64,000 nucleotides of DNA from Methylobacterium sp. 10 (GTDB lineage Bacteria > Pseudomonadota > Alphaproteobacteria > Rhizobiales > Beijerinckiaceae), in the NCBI RefSeq assembly GCF_000519085.1, contig NZ_KI912577.1:1352533-1416532 (forward strand), given 5' to 3'. Positions 14,363 through 23,025 of the stretch are shown here, one piece after another. Within the stretch, counting starts at the first letter, position 1. Each line of letters starts with the position of its first letter. A program made the position numbers and the translations under genes. Under the pieces are notes generated by a model. That model was not told the DNA's origin and ran no database searches. It saw only the letters and a program-made list of their open reading frames with translations.

Positions 14363-16591
14363 TCACGTGGCTCGGGCGTCGGGGGTGGGACGGGCCGGGG
14401 ACGAGCCGGCCTCGGCGAGGACGCGGCGCGCTTCCGCCGCCTGCCGGTAGCGGCCGATCAGGTCGGCAAAGTCCTGCAGCGTCATCTTCCGCGGCAGGCC
14501 GGCCCTGATCGTGACAATGCGGCGCTTGGGGTCGAGCTTGACCTTTCGGCCTCCCGGCACGCGCTGCGGGAAGGCGGCCTCTGGCGGCAGCAGCAGGCGC
14601 GTGACGATGCCGGTCTGCTGCAGTGTCATGTCGAGGTCGGCCATGTCGTCCCAGGGGATGGGCCGGTCCAGGCCGGGAATCACCAGGGCTTCGGGCCGCA
14701 GGATCATCGTGGTCCGCTCGCCCCGCCAGAGCCTGAACAGACCGAAGCCCCCAAGCCCGGTCCCGCAGGCGAGGGCCACCGCCGCCACGAGGCGTGCCTC
14801 CCAGGCCGACAATCCCGGGAAGCCGAGGGCCGCGAAGGCGAGGGCGGCCATGGCGAAGAGAAGGCCGGCGACCACCAGGACGATGGCGCCGGGCCGGCTG
14901 TTCTCGCGCAGGACCCGCTCCTCGGTGTCGATCGCCGCCGCCGTCGCCTCCAGATGCGCTCGCACGGCCGCGTCATGCTCTTCCACCGCCCCGCGGAAAT
15001 CTGCTGTTGCCGCCCGACACAATCCGGCGGGGTCCGCGAAGTAAGCCGCGAGCTGCCCGAGGGCGTGCGGCGGCGGCACGATGGCAGACGCGGCCAGGAG
15101 ATCGGCGTCGAGCGTCCTGCCGAGGGCGGCGATGCGCTCGCGGGTGGGCGGATGGGTGTCGGTGGGGTGGGGCTGCTCGGCTTCCAGATGTGCGGCCGGG
15201 TCGTCGAGGCCGCGTGCGATCACATGATCGAGGATGGCGGCGACGAGATCGGCGGGGGCCGATCCGGGCTTCTCGACGGCGGCATCGAGCACCTCGGCGA
15301 TGCACGGCTGAACCGCGCCAGTGCGGAGCAGCGCCCGCGCGGCGGCATCGGGCGAGGTCGGCCCGGCGCCCGCGGCGTCGGCGGCGAATTCCCGCGCCCG
15401 GCTCCAGTGCCGCACGGCGAGGTGGAAGCGCTCCATCACGAAGGCGCCGAGGCGTAAGGACGGGGTCAGAAGCCCGAAGGATCCGGCATGCCCCTCAGCC
15501 ACCGCGTCGAGGGAGCGCCCGACCCCGGCATAGATCGGCAGGAAGCGCTGGCTGTAGGCGGTGTCGCCCCCGGCGTAATGGGCGAGTTCGTGGCCGATGA
15601 TCGCCGCCACCTCGTCGCCGCGCATCAGGGCGAGGTAGGGCAGCGGGAGATAGAGGATGCGGCCCGTCAGCCGCTCGCCCCCCGGCTCCACCACGGCCGG
15701 CCCGGCGCTGACGAAGAACCCCCCGGTCAGGCCCACCACCACGGCCTCGGGCGTCAAGGCGCCGAGCCGTTCGGCCAGCCCCTCGGTGAGACGCCACAGG
15801 CCGGGCGCTTCCGCCGGCGAGACGGTCCGGCCGAAGATCGGCAGCGGATCGGGCTCAAATGCGGCCAGTGCGCGGCGCAGACCGAGGACGGTCGCGCCCG
15901 CCGTGACGAGGACGGCCCCGACAGCCACGGCGGCGATCAGCAGCAGCTTGATCTCGCCGCTGCCGAGGCCGGGCCTGGCGAGGATGCCGGCCTCAAAGAT
16001 CACGGCGGCGACGAACCCTCCGGCGGTGAGGAGGACCTGGATGGCGAGGATGGGGGGCAGCAGCCGTCGCACCAGGGAGAAGCCCCCCACCAGCACGTCC
16101 CGCGAGGCCCGCCCCATCCATCCCAGCAGGGCGCCGGCCAGGAGGACGAGAACGGACAGGGCCGCCGCGACTCCCCCGGCCGCGATGACGACGGGCGGCA
16201 GAACCCGGCGCCAATCCATCAGCAGGGTCAGGGTCGCGGCCTCGTCGCGCGCCGCGCGGGCCTGAACCAGGGCGAGGGGGCCGCCATAGGTTTGGCCGTT
16301 GCGCCGGAACTGCATGCGGTAATCGACGCGGCCGTCCCGCGGCTCCCGCGCCTCGAGATCCTGGACGATCCGCGTCAGGTGCAGGCGTTCCGCATCGAGA
16401 TCGGCCCAGTCGGCGGCGGCGCGCTCCTGCTCCCAAACGCCGAGCAGCATGATGGCCAGGGGTAGCAGGACGGTGGCGGCCACGAGGCCGGCCAGCGAGC
16501 GCAGATGCGACGGTGCGTGAGAAATCGTAGCGTCGGCGATGCCTGCCTCCCAAGATGCGTCTTCGCGCAAACGGGCATGGGCATAAGCCAT
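14363..16591 (-). CDS. M48-family membrane metallopeptidase
   Basis: 742 aa, long for M48. The zinc site HELAH (334-338, in AAIIGHELAHYAGGDTAYS) is followed by the third-ligand motif REFAADAAG. Membrane helices lie at about 27-52, 130-155, 175-200 and 210-235 before the peptidase domain, and two more at about 575-620. The C-terminal part (GERTTMILRPEALVIPGLDR onward) resembles a bacterial PH-like domain. M48 enzymes such as HtpX degrade misfolded membrane proteins. Its partner gene overlaps downstream. No heat-shock promoter was identified. Confidence 0.85.
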   Translation of the reverse strand: MAYAHARLREDASWEAGIADATISHAPSHLRSLAGLVAATVLLPLAIMLLGVWEQERAAADWADLDAERLHLTRIVQDLEAREPRDGRVDYRMQFRRNGQTYGGPLALVQARAARDEAATLTLLMDWRRVLPPVVIAAGGVAAALSVLVLLAGALLGWMGRASRDVLVGGFSLVRRLLPPILAIQVLLTAGGFVAAVIFEAGILARPGLGSGEIKLLLIAAVAVGAVLVTAGATVLGLRRALAAFEPDPLPIFGRTVSPAEAPGLWRLTEGLAERLGALTPEAVVVGLTGGFFVSAGPAVVEPGGERLTGRILYLPLPYLALMRGDEVAAIIGHELAHYAGGDTAYSQRFLPIYAGVGRSLDAVAEGHAGSFGLLTPSLRLGAFVMERFHLAVRHWSRAREFAADAAGAGPTSPDAAARALLRTGAVQPCIAEVLDAAVEKPGSAPADLVAAILDHVIARGLDDPAAHLEAEQPHPTDTHPPTRERIAALGRTLDADLLAASAIVPPPHALGQLAAYFADPAGLCRAATADFRGAVEEHDAAVRAHLEATAAAIDTEERVLRENSRPGAIVLVVAGLLFAMAALAFAALGFPGLSAWEARLVAAVALACGTGLGGFGLFRLWRGERTTMILRPEALVIPGLDRPIPWDDMADLDMTLQQTGIVTRLLLPPEAAFPQRVPGGRKVKLDPKRRIVTIRAGLPRKMTLQDFADLIGRYRQAAEARRVLAEAGSSPARPTPDARAT

Positions 16592-16823
16592 TTCCTAGGA
16601 AGAATCACCCTTCGGGGCACAGGCCCGATCCGGGCGGCCTTTTGGGATTCCTCCCCACGGCGAGGCGGAGGGCGGCCCGGATCGGTGCCGGGACGGGATG
16701 CGCCCCGGACATCGCCGAGGTGTTCCGGACGGGGAAACGGAACGGGGCGCTCCGCCCTCTGGCGAGATCAGATTCTGGAATGAGGTATGAAACTTTATTG
16801 TATGCCGCTCCGTAGCGGCGCGG

Positions 16824-17063
16824 ATGAATCTCAACCTCTTCCCGGGTTTCTCCACCCCCGTGCTCGCCTCCACGGAGGCCGATCTGATCGGGGCCGACGC
16901 GGCGTGGATCGCGGAATTGGCGAGCGTATTCGGATCCGAGAGGATCGACGAGATGGCGGCTCAGCGCGCCGGCCGGGGAGAGGAGGGAAGTCGCCTCCGA
17001 TCTCTCTATGATGCGCGCGAGAGTGCGTTGGCGGCATGGCGCGCCGCGCGCGGCATGGATTAG
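16824..17063 (+). CDS. hypothetical protein
   Basis: 79 aa, beginning MNLNLFPGFSTPVLASTEAD. It is acidic then basic, predicted helical, with no signal peptide. No recognised family. Support is coding-like composition and its fit in an otherwise empty stretch; the ribosome-binding site is weak. Confidence 0.45.
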   Translation: MNLNLFPGFSTPVLASTEADLIGADAAWIAELASVFGSERIDEMAAQRAGRGEEGSRLRSLYDARESALAAWRAARGMD

Positions 17064-17171
17064 CCGCGCCCACCGGTGCCATCGGGTCATACCTGGCGGC
17101 ACTCCCCCCGACCGTTGGCCGGGGTCAGTGCGTTCGGCGGACGCCCGCCGCCGCGCGGTCGCCGTCTGGTT

Positions 17172-17555
17172 TCAGAGGCGATGGCTGCCCGTCATCCCCG
17201 ACCCTGTGCCCGATCCCGCGAGGCTGACGCCCTTCTTCGACGCGCGGTGTCCGTCGCCATAGGTGGGCGGCGCGTAGCCCTGTCGCGACTGCCGATGGAT
17301 CGCGTCGCCGAGATCGCCGGCGACCTGCCGCAGGGTGGTCGCGTGGCAGGAGGCGGCGACCTTCGTTCCGAGTTCGCGGGTATGGCTTCGGGCATAGAGG
17401 AAGGCGGCGAGGCGGGCGCGGGTCCGCTCGGGGATGGTGGCCATCAGCGCCGGGATCGCGTCGGCGTGAGCGCGGTAGATCGTTCCGAGCTGTTCGCCGG
17501 AAACAGGGCAGTCGTCGTTGAAATCTTCGATGCCGATCGAACGGGCCTGGAACAC
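17172..17555 (-). CDS. hypothetical protein
   Basis: 127 aa, GTG start. The central part (IPALMATIPERTRARLAAFL, ARSHTRELGTKVAASCHATT) looks like a real helical protein. The C-terminal 35 residues are Gly/Ser-rich. An opposite-strand ORF of 189 aa covers the same DNA but is compositionally a shadow. No family recognised. Confidence 0.5.
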   Translation of the reverse strand: MFQARSIGIEDFNDDCPVSGEQLGTIYRAHADAIPALMATIPERTRARLAAFLYARSHTRELGTKVAASCHATTLRQVAGDLGDAIHRQSRQGYAPPTYGDGHRASKKGVSLAGSGTGSGMTGSHRL

Positions 17556-17641
17556 ACGGGTACCTGCAAGTTGGGTTGCCCCATCAGTGCGATGCCGTGG
17601 TTAACGAATGGTATCGATCTCCGCCGATCGGTGGGACGTCA

Positions 17642-17845
17642 TTAACAGACGGTCGGTCGGCAGATCTTCACCGGCCGTGTGTCGATCGATCCCGTCGTGT
17701 CGGGGTCGCGGCCGAGGGTGGCGTGAGGACCGGGCTGGGGCGCGGTCTTGGGGATCTTCATCAGCTGGAAGGCACACACGCAACAGAGGGCCAGCGAGGC
17801 CAGCCAGAGGGCGCATCGTGCGGTTTTGACGGTTTGTTTCGACAT
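17642..17845 (-). CDS. small membrane-anchored protein
   Basis: 67 aa. One N-terminal membrane helix (ALWLASLALCCVCAFQLM) is followed by a short Pro-rich tail with a terminal CRPTVC motif. Function unknown. It lies just downstream of the LysR gene on the same strand. Confidence 0.5.
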   Translation of the reverse strand: MSKQTVKTARCALWLASLALCCVCAFQLMKIPKTAPQPGPHATLGRDPDTTGSIDTRPVKICRPTVC

Positions 17846-17908
17846 GGCCCCCAGGGTGGGCCCGATTGGTTAGCCAATGTTGAACACCGGTCGGCGGCCA
17901 CCAAGGCT

Positions 17909-18817
17909 TCATCCCCGCCGCAATTCGGCGGCCAGGCGTTCCGCGTCGCTGCGCATCAGCGCCAGGAAGTTCTGGGCCATCGGTCCCGAGCGCAGGTGGT
18001 AGAGGGCATGGACATCCGCCGACAGGATCGGCGAGACGACCGGCCGGTAGGTGACGTTCGCGTGGGCGAGCTTCGCCACGAATTCCGGGATCAGGGCGAT
18101 GCCGAATCCCGCCGCCACGAGGCTGGTGAGCGAGGCGGCCTCTACCGCCTGCTGCGAAATCCGGGGATAGAACCCGCTGCCGATGCAGCATTGCAGGATG
18201 TGCTTGGCAAACAGCGAATCCCTCAGACGCAGGAAAACGAACTTCTCGTCCTTGAGGTGGCTCAAGGTCACTGAATCGCTGACGATCCCGTGACCCTTGG
18301 GCAGGACCACGGCGATCCCCTCGCTCCAGGCCAGCTCGCTCATGAGGTCCGGGTCCTGCGGCGGCGTCCTCAGGAAACTGATGTCCGTCTGCCCCGACTT
18401 CAGCGCGGCGATCTGCTTGTCCGGCGACATCTCGTGGATCTGGATGTCGACTCCGGCAAAGGTCTCCTGAAATTTATGGATGAGTCCGCCGAGCGGTCCG
18501 GCGAGCATCGACCCCGTCAGGCCGACATTCAGAACGCCGACGCTGCCGCAGCCGATGGCATGCGCCCGTTCGGTGGCGTCCTGCGCGCTGTGGAGAATGG
18601 CCTTCGCCCTGACCAGGAAATCCTGACCCGCCTGCGTGAGCGAGACGCGGCGGGTCGTCCGCTCCAGCAGACAGGTCCCGATCTCCGCCTCCAAATCACG
18701 GATCTGCTGGCTGAGCGGCGGTTGCGCCACGCCGAGGGCGTCCGCCGCCGCCGTGAAACTGAGCTTTTCTGCGACGGCGACGAAGTAGCGGAGGTGGCGC
18801 AATTCCATGACCGCCAT
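17909..18817 (-). CDS. LysR-family transcriptional regulator
   Basis: 302 aa. The N-terminal winged helix-turn-helix (ELRHLRYFVAVAEKLSFTAA, then ADALGVAQPPLSQQIRDLE) is followed by a type 2 periplasmic-binding-like effector domain from about residue 93 (GVLNVGLTGS). The gene is divergent from the DctA symporter, 205 bp away. LysR regulators usually control the divergent gene, so it probably regulates dctA and perhaps the ureide genes beyond it. The effector is unknown. Confidence 0.93.
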   Translation of the reverse strand: MAVMELRHLRYFVAVAEKLSFTAAADALGVAQPPLSQQIRDLEAEIGTCLLERTTRRVSLTQAGQDFLVRAKAILHSAQDATERAHAIGCGSVGVLNVGLTGSMLAGPLGGLIHKFQETFAGVDIQIHEMSPDKQIAALKSGQTDISFLRTPPQDPDLMSELAWSEGIAVVLPKGHGIVSDSVTLSHLKDEKFVFLRLRDSLFAKHILQCCIGSGFYPRISQQAVEAASLTSLVAAGFGIALIPEFVAKLAHANVTYRPVVSPILSADVHALYHLRSGPMAQNFLALMRSDAERLAAELRRG

Positions 18818-19022
18818 TCATATGTGGAAGCTCTTAATGGCGACGAAAGAGATATTTGACGGCCGCCTCGCGTCGAACAATGCTGCAGTCGGCCATGGGC
18901 GACGGCATGCCACACCTGAATGATCCAGCAGGACGTCCCGCCGCCCGTCGACGAACCTTCCGATGCACCGGGGCCGGGCACGCGGAGCGACGAACGGCCT
19001 GAAGCAACGGTTGGAGGTTCGC

Positions 19023-20324
19023 ATGCGGCGCTTCTTTGCGTCCCTGTTCGGTCAGGTGGTCGCGGCCCTCGTCCTTGGGATCGTCCTCGGCATCGTATGG
19101 CCGGATTTCGCCGTCGCCCTGAAGCCCCTCGGCGACGGGTTCATCAAGCTGATCAAGATGGCGATCGCGCCCCTGGTCTTCGGTGTCGTCGTGCACGGCA
19201 TCGTCGGCGCGGGGGACCTGCGCAAGGTCGGCCGGGTCGGTCTCAAGGCCTTGATCTATTTCGAGGCGGTCACGACGCTGGCCCTCGTCCTCGGGATCGT
19301 CCTCGCCTACGCGTTCGCGCCGGGGGCCGGCATGAACATCGATCCCTCCACCCTCGATGCCAAGGCCATCGCCAGCTACACCGATCGGGTCGGGCAGGTG
19401 ACGGGCACCGTCGACTTCCTGATGAAGATCATCCCGACCACCCTGGTCGATGCCTTCGCCAAGGGCGACATCCTCCAGGTCCTCATCATCGCGATCCTGT
19501 TCGGTTCGGGACTGGCGTTGCTGGGCGAGCACGGGCAGCCCCTGGCGCAGAGTATCGAACGGATCACCGCGGTCCTGTTCAAGATCATCGGCTTCATCGT
19601 GCGGCTGGCCCCCCTCGGCGTCCTCGGCGCCGTCGCCTTCACCGTCGGCAAGTACGGCATCGGCTCCCTGCGGCAGCTCGGGATGCTGGTGGCCCTGTTC
19701 TATGTGGGCGTCGCGTTCTTCGTCTTCGTCGTGCTCGGCGCGATCCTGCGTGCGGCCGGCTTCAGCATCCTGAAGCTGCTGGCCTATCTGCGCGAGGAGC
19801 TCATGGTGGTGGCGGGCACGGCCTCCTCCGACAGCGTGCTGCCGCAGATCATGCGCAAGCTCGAACGGCTCGGTATCCGCGATTCCACCGTCGGGCTCGT
19901 GATCCCCACCGGCTACTCGTTCAACCTCGACGCCTTCTCCCTCTACCTCACCCTCGCCACCGTCTTCATCGCGCAGGCCACCAACACGCCCCTGTCCTTC
20001 GGACACCTGATGCTGATCCTCGGCATCGCCCTCCTGACCTCCAAGGGCGCGCATGGCGTCCCCGGATCGGCCATCGTCGTCCTGGCGGCGACCCTGTCGG
20101 CGGTGCCGGAAATCCCGGTGATCGGATTGGTGCTCGTGCTGTCCATCGACTGGTTCGTCGGCATCGCCCGGGCGCTCGGCAACCTCATCGGCAATTGCGT
20201 GGCGACGGTGGTCATCGCCGCCTGGGAAGGCGATATCGACCGGGCGCAGGCCCACCGCGTCCTCAACGGAGAGGTCGCCACCGACACGACGGCGGTGCTC
20301 GATGGCCCCCTCGCCAAGGCCTAA
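19023..20324 (+). CDS. dctA: DctA-type C4-dicarboxylate:cation symporter
   Basis: 433 aa with eight or so membrane segments and two re-entrant loops. Diagnostic family stretches are GTASSDSVLPQIMRKLERLG and VIPTGYSFNLDAFSLYLTLA. The usual Gly-Thr after FNLD is Ala-Phe, a small departure from E. coli DctA that may alter substrate range. It imports succinate, fumarate or malate, or related acids, with Na+ or H+. The ATG at 19023 has a GGAGG ribosome-binding site; a longer start at 18963 is unlikely. A structured repeat starts immediately after the stop codon. Confidence 0.92.
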   Translation: MRRFFASLFGQVVAALVLGIVLGIVWPDFAVALKPLGDGFIKLIKMAIAPLVFGVVVHGIVGAGDLRKVGRVGLKALIYFEAVTTLALVLGIVLAYAFAPGAGMNIDPSTLDAKAIASYTDRVGQVTGTVDFLMKIIPTTLVDAFAKGDILQVLIIAILFGSGLALLGEHGQPLAQSIERITAVLFKIIGFIVRLAPLGVLGAVAFTVGKYGIGSLRQLGMLVALFYVGVAFFVFVVLGAILRAAGFSILKLLAYLREELMVVAGTASSDSVLPQIMRKLERLGIRDSTVGLVIPTGYSFNLDAFSLYLTLATVFIAQATNTPLSFGHLMLILGIALLTSKGAHGVPGSAIVVLAATLSAVPEIPVIGLVLVLSIDWFVGIARALGNLIGNCVATVVIAAWEGDIDRAQAHRVLNGEVATDTTAVLDGPLAKA

Positions 20325-20421
20325 GCAGGTTCAGCAAAAGTGGTCACCGGTTTTGCGTAACAAAACCTGCGACACGTCGAAGGCCTAAGCGAGGTGAAGC
20401 GTTGGCTTGCCAACGCGAACC
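20325..20421 (+). repeat. structured dispersed repeat, family A copy 1
   Basis: It begins at the base after the dctA stop. Hairpin 1 is ggttttg-cgtaa-caaaacc (20349-20367), within an outer gcaggtt...aacctgc pairing (20325-20331 with 20364-20370). Hairpin 2 is gcgttggc-tt-gccaacgc (20399-20416). The segment from aaacctgcgacacg through gcgaacc recurs at 32803-32864 with compensatory changes in both hairpins. It may terminate dctA transcription. The remaining gap to 20556 shows no gene. Confidence 0.75.
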
Positions 20422-20556
20422 TGATGAGGCTCCAGGGATCGCATCCGGCGCGCCCGAGCCGGAACCGGCCGGTCCGGGTCCGCCGTGGCACGATCCGCGC
20501 TGCGCCCGCGACGACGATGGCCTGTCCGGGCCGCATGATCTGTTGGAGACGAGCCC

Positions 20557-21393
20557 ATGACCGCCTCTTCCTACAACCCGCCCTGCGGGGGGCTGCCGCC
20601 CCAGACCGCGCTGATGACCGGCCGGGCCGTGTTCACGGAATCCTATGCGGTCATCCCGAAAGGCGTGATGAGTGACATCGTCACCAGCGTCCTGCCGTTC
20701 TGGGACGACACCCGCGCCTGGATCCTGTCCCGGCCCCTCTCCGGGTTCTCCGAGACCTTCGCCCAGTACCTGATGGAGATCGCGCCTGGCGGCGGCAGCG
20801 AGCACCCGGAACTCGATGCCCGCGCCGAGGGCGTCCTGTTCGTAGTCGGCGGTCATGCCAGCCTCGTCCTCGACGGGGCCTCACATGCCCTGCGCCCCGG
20901 CAGCTATGCCTATCTGCCGCCGGGCGCCGCCTGGACGTTGCGCAACCATGGCGACGAGCCGACCCGCTTCCACTGGATCCGCAAGGCCTACGAGCACGTG
21001 CCGGGCATCGACGTACCCCCGGCCTTCATCCGTCATGATTCCGAGATCGAGCCCCGGGGCATGACCGGCACGAACGGCGTCTGGGCCACGACCCGCTTCG
21101 TCGCCCCCGATGACGTGCGCCACGACATGCACGTGAACATCGTCACGCTCCAGCCCGGCGCCTCGATCCCCTTCGAGGAGACCCACGTCATGGAGCACGG
21201 GCTCTTCGTGCTCGAAGGGAAGGCGGTCTATCGGCTCAATCGCGACTGGGTCGAGGTGGAGGCCGGCGATTTCATGTGGCTGCGTGCCTTTTGCCCCCAG
21301 GCCTGCTACGCGGGCGGCCCCGGCCCCTTCCGCTACCTGCTCTACAAGGACGTCAACCGCCACCCGGCCCTCACGCCGCGCAGGGTCGGGTGA
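20557..21393 (+). CDS. allE: (S)-ureidoglycine aminohydrolase
   Basis: 278 aa, a bicupin. It releases ammonia from (S)-ureidoglycine to give (S)-ureidoglycolate in allantoin breakdown. The two cupin halves are at about residues 60-125 and 190-262; metal-ligand-type residues are visible in the second (FEETHVMEHGLFVLEGKAVY). N-terminal TGRAVFTESYAVIPKGVMSD and C-terminal WLRAFCPQACYAGGPGPFRY, LLYKDVNRH are typical of the UGHY family. The stop overlaps the start of allA (TGATG), so the two form a coupled pair. Confidence 0.9.
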   Translation: MTASSYNPPCGGLPPQTALMTGRAVFTESYAVIPKGVMSDIVTSVLPFWDDTRAWILSRPLSGFSETFAQYLMEIAPGGGSEHPELDARAEGVLFVVGGHASLVLDGASHALRPGSYAYLPPGAAWTLRNHGDEPTRFHWIRKAYEHVPGIDVPPAFIRHDSEIEPRGMTGTNGVWATTRFVAPDDVRHDMHVNIVTLQPGASIPFEETHVMEHGLFVLEGKAVYRLNRDWVEVEAGDFMWLRAFCPQACYAGGPGPFRYLLYKDVNRHPALTPRRVG

Positions 21394-21896
21394 TGACCGG
21401 CCGCCACATCGTCGCCCGCCCGCTCACGCCCGAGGCCTTCGCCCCGTTCGGGAAGGTCATCGACAAGGCGGCCGTCGATCCGCGCCCCATGAATGCCGGC
21501 ATGGCCCGCCGATTCCACGATTTGGCGGAGGTCCGTACCATCGGCGAGGGCGCGCGGGTGGTGATCGGCCTTGTCGAAGCCCAGCCCTATCCCCTGCCGT
21601 TGAAGGTCGGCCTCATCGAGCGCCATCCCCTCGGCGCGCAGGCCTTCGTGCCGTTGAACGCCGCGCCGTTCCTCGTCGTCGTCTGCCCCGACGAGGACGG
21701 GCGGCCCGGACCACCACAGGCTTTCGTCACGGCGTCGGGCCAGGGAGTCTGCTACGCTCTCGGCACCTGGCACGGCGTACTCACCCCTTTCGGCGCCTCC
21801 CAGGAGTTCCTGGTGATCGATCGCGGCGGGACGGGCCTCAATCTCGAGGAAGTCCGGCTCGACGAGCCCTGGACGGTCGCTCTGCCGGGCACGTAG
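21393..21896 (+). CDS. allA: ureidoglycolate lyase
   Basis: 167 aa, about the usual length. It splits ureidoglycolate into glyoxylate and urea. The family pattern is visible: LTPEAFAPFGKVID at the start, IGLVEAQPYPLPLKVGLIER with HPLGAQAFVPLN in the middle, and GTWHGVLTPFG near the end. The start is inside the allE stop codon. With the upstream symporter and LysR regulator it could form a small nitrogen-scavenging locus. Earlier pathway enzymes (uricase, allantoinase, allantoate amidohydrolase) are not in this window. Confidence 0.92.
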   Translation: MTGRHIVARPLTPEAFAPFGKVIDKAAVDPRPMNAGMARRFHDLAEVRTIGEGARVVIGLVEAQPYPLPLKVGLIERHPLGAQAFVPLNAAPFLVVVCPDEDGRPGPPQAFVTASGQGVCYALGTWHGVLTPFGASQEFLVIDRGGTGLNLEEVRLDEPWTVALPGT

Positions 21897-21907
21897 GCCG
21901 CCGCGGC

Positions 21908-21922
21908 GGGTGCTCGGCACCC
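21908..21922 (+). terminator. terminator-like hairpin after allA
   Basis: Stem gggtgc-tcg-gcaccc, 12 bp past the allA stop. A short T-run (cctttt) follows about 17 nt later. Confidence 0.4.
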
Positions 21923-21950
21923 GGCTCCCGTGCTCCTTTTGGCAACGATA

Positions 21951-22064
21951 TTCACACATCTCACGGGCCGCTCGGGTCCCCTCTCTTCGAAGAAGAGGGA
22001 GCCCGCCGCGCCTTTTGTCGAACCCGTTTGGATAGAGCGAACAGCCTTCGAGCAGATGTGTGAA
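21951..22064. repeat. structured dispersed repeat, family B copy 1
   Basis: A 114-bp element bounded by the perfect 11-bp inverted repeat TTCACACATCT / AGATGTGTGAA. Inside are a strong hairpin (ctctcttcgaagaagaggga core) and a conserved segment, aacccgtttggatagagcga, followed by acagcc. A second copy with the same layout is at 62571-62683. No ORF is present. It lies in the 523-bp gap between allA and the ECF sigma gene. Confidence 0.8.
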
Positions 22065-22331
22065 GTCAGTGCCGGGTCAAGGCGAGGCTCCGGTCCGACG
22101 TGACACCGGTCGCCTCCTCCGATCATGGAGATGTGATCGCTGTCCGGCCCCAGACCGGTGAATGGCCGGGAGATGTGCTCTCGGCGCAACAGGGGGAGGG
22201 CTTTCGCGCTCTGCGGGGAGTGAGGCGGTTTGGCCGGCGGGACCGCACCAGGGGATGTTTCCGACAGAAACACAAAGGCTTGATCCGTTATCGGCCAGCC
22301 TTTTTAGAAATCATATAAACTATTGAAACGC

Positions 22332-22346
22332 TTGCATAATTTGCAA
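22332..22346. promoter_or_regulatory. operator-like palindrome upstream of the ECF sigma gene
   Basis: TTGCA-TAATT-TGCAA, a perfect dyad in a locally AT-rich stretch (22300-22380) ending 73 bp before the sigma factor start. Fur-family operators are AT-rich dyads of similar size, and FecI-type genes are usually iron-repressed. The assignment is only suggestive. Confidence 0.35.
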
Positions 22347-22419
22347 CTTGCCTCTTTGTTTTCAACTCCGAAAGATTGTGCGATCCCGCGATGATCCCGA
22401 GGTGATGGGAGCTGGTTCC

Positions 22420-22929
22420 ATGCAGCTGGTATCGATGGATGCGCTGCATCGTAGCCAAGGCGCGAAGCTTCAGCGTTTCCTGCTGCGTCTGCTTGGCAAC
22501 TCCGCCGATGCGGCCGACGCCCACCAGGAGACCTACCTGCGGATGCTCGCGGCGCTCTCGCGCACGAGCGTCGAGAACCCCTCCGCTTTCCTGTTCCAGG
22601 TCGCCAACAACGTCGCCCTGCGGATGCGAAACCGACACCGGCTCGAAGGAACGCTGTTCCAGTCCGTCAGCGATGCGGAGATGTCCGAGATCGTCGATGG
22701 CCATGCCCTGCCGGAGCGGCAGGTGATGGCGCGCCAGGAGCTCAGGCGGCTCGCCGCCGCCATCGACGCGTTGCCGCCCCGGTGCCGGGAGGTGTTCCTC
22801 TTGGCCCGCATCGACGGCCATTCCAATGGCGAGGTCGCCGCGCGTCTGGGCATCAGCCGCAACATGGTCGAGAAGCACCTCATCAAGGCCCTCCTGCAGT
22901 GCCGCCGCCATTGCCGCGATCTTCTGTGA
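22420..22929 (+). CDS. ECF sigma factor, FecI type
   Basis: 169 aa. The sigma-2 region (LQRFLLRLLGNSADAADAHQ, ETYLRMLAAL) and sigma-4 region (LPPRCREVFLLARIDGHSNG, EVAARLGISRNMVEKHLIKA) are complete. It should direct RNA polymerase to the downstream receptor gene when released by the FecR-like protein. I chose the ATG at 22420 because GGGAG lies 8 nt upstream; ATGs at 22348 and 22405 are alternatives. It is the first gene of a sigma, anti-sigma, receptor module. Confidence 0.9.
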   Translation: MQLVSMDALHRSQGAKLQRFLLRLLGNSADAADAHQETYLRMLAALSRTSVENPSAFLFQVANNVALRMRNRHRLEGTLFQSVSDAEMSEIVDGHALPERQVMARQELRRLAAAIDALPPRCREVFLLARIDGHSNGEVAARLGISRNMVEKHLIKALLQCRRHCRDLL

Positions 22930-23025
22930 GACGCGACGTCAGGTAACGGACCCTTCGTTGATCCTAGTGAGTAGGGACGCAGGGCCCGGCCCTCCGGGCC
23001 GGAACGGAGTCCGGAGAGCAGAACC

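Noticed and set aside
17076..17645. 189-aa plus-strand ORF
   Set aside because: The overlapping minus-strand 127-aa ORF has more protein-like composition. Neither is certain, but only the minus one was kept.
18834..20255. 473-aa ORF antisense to dctA
   Set aside because: Asp/Gly/Arg/Gln/His-rich composition typical of a high-GC shadow frame. The symporter on the plus strand has clear family motifs.
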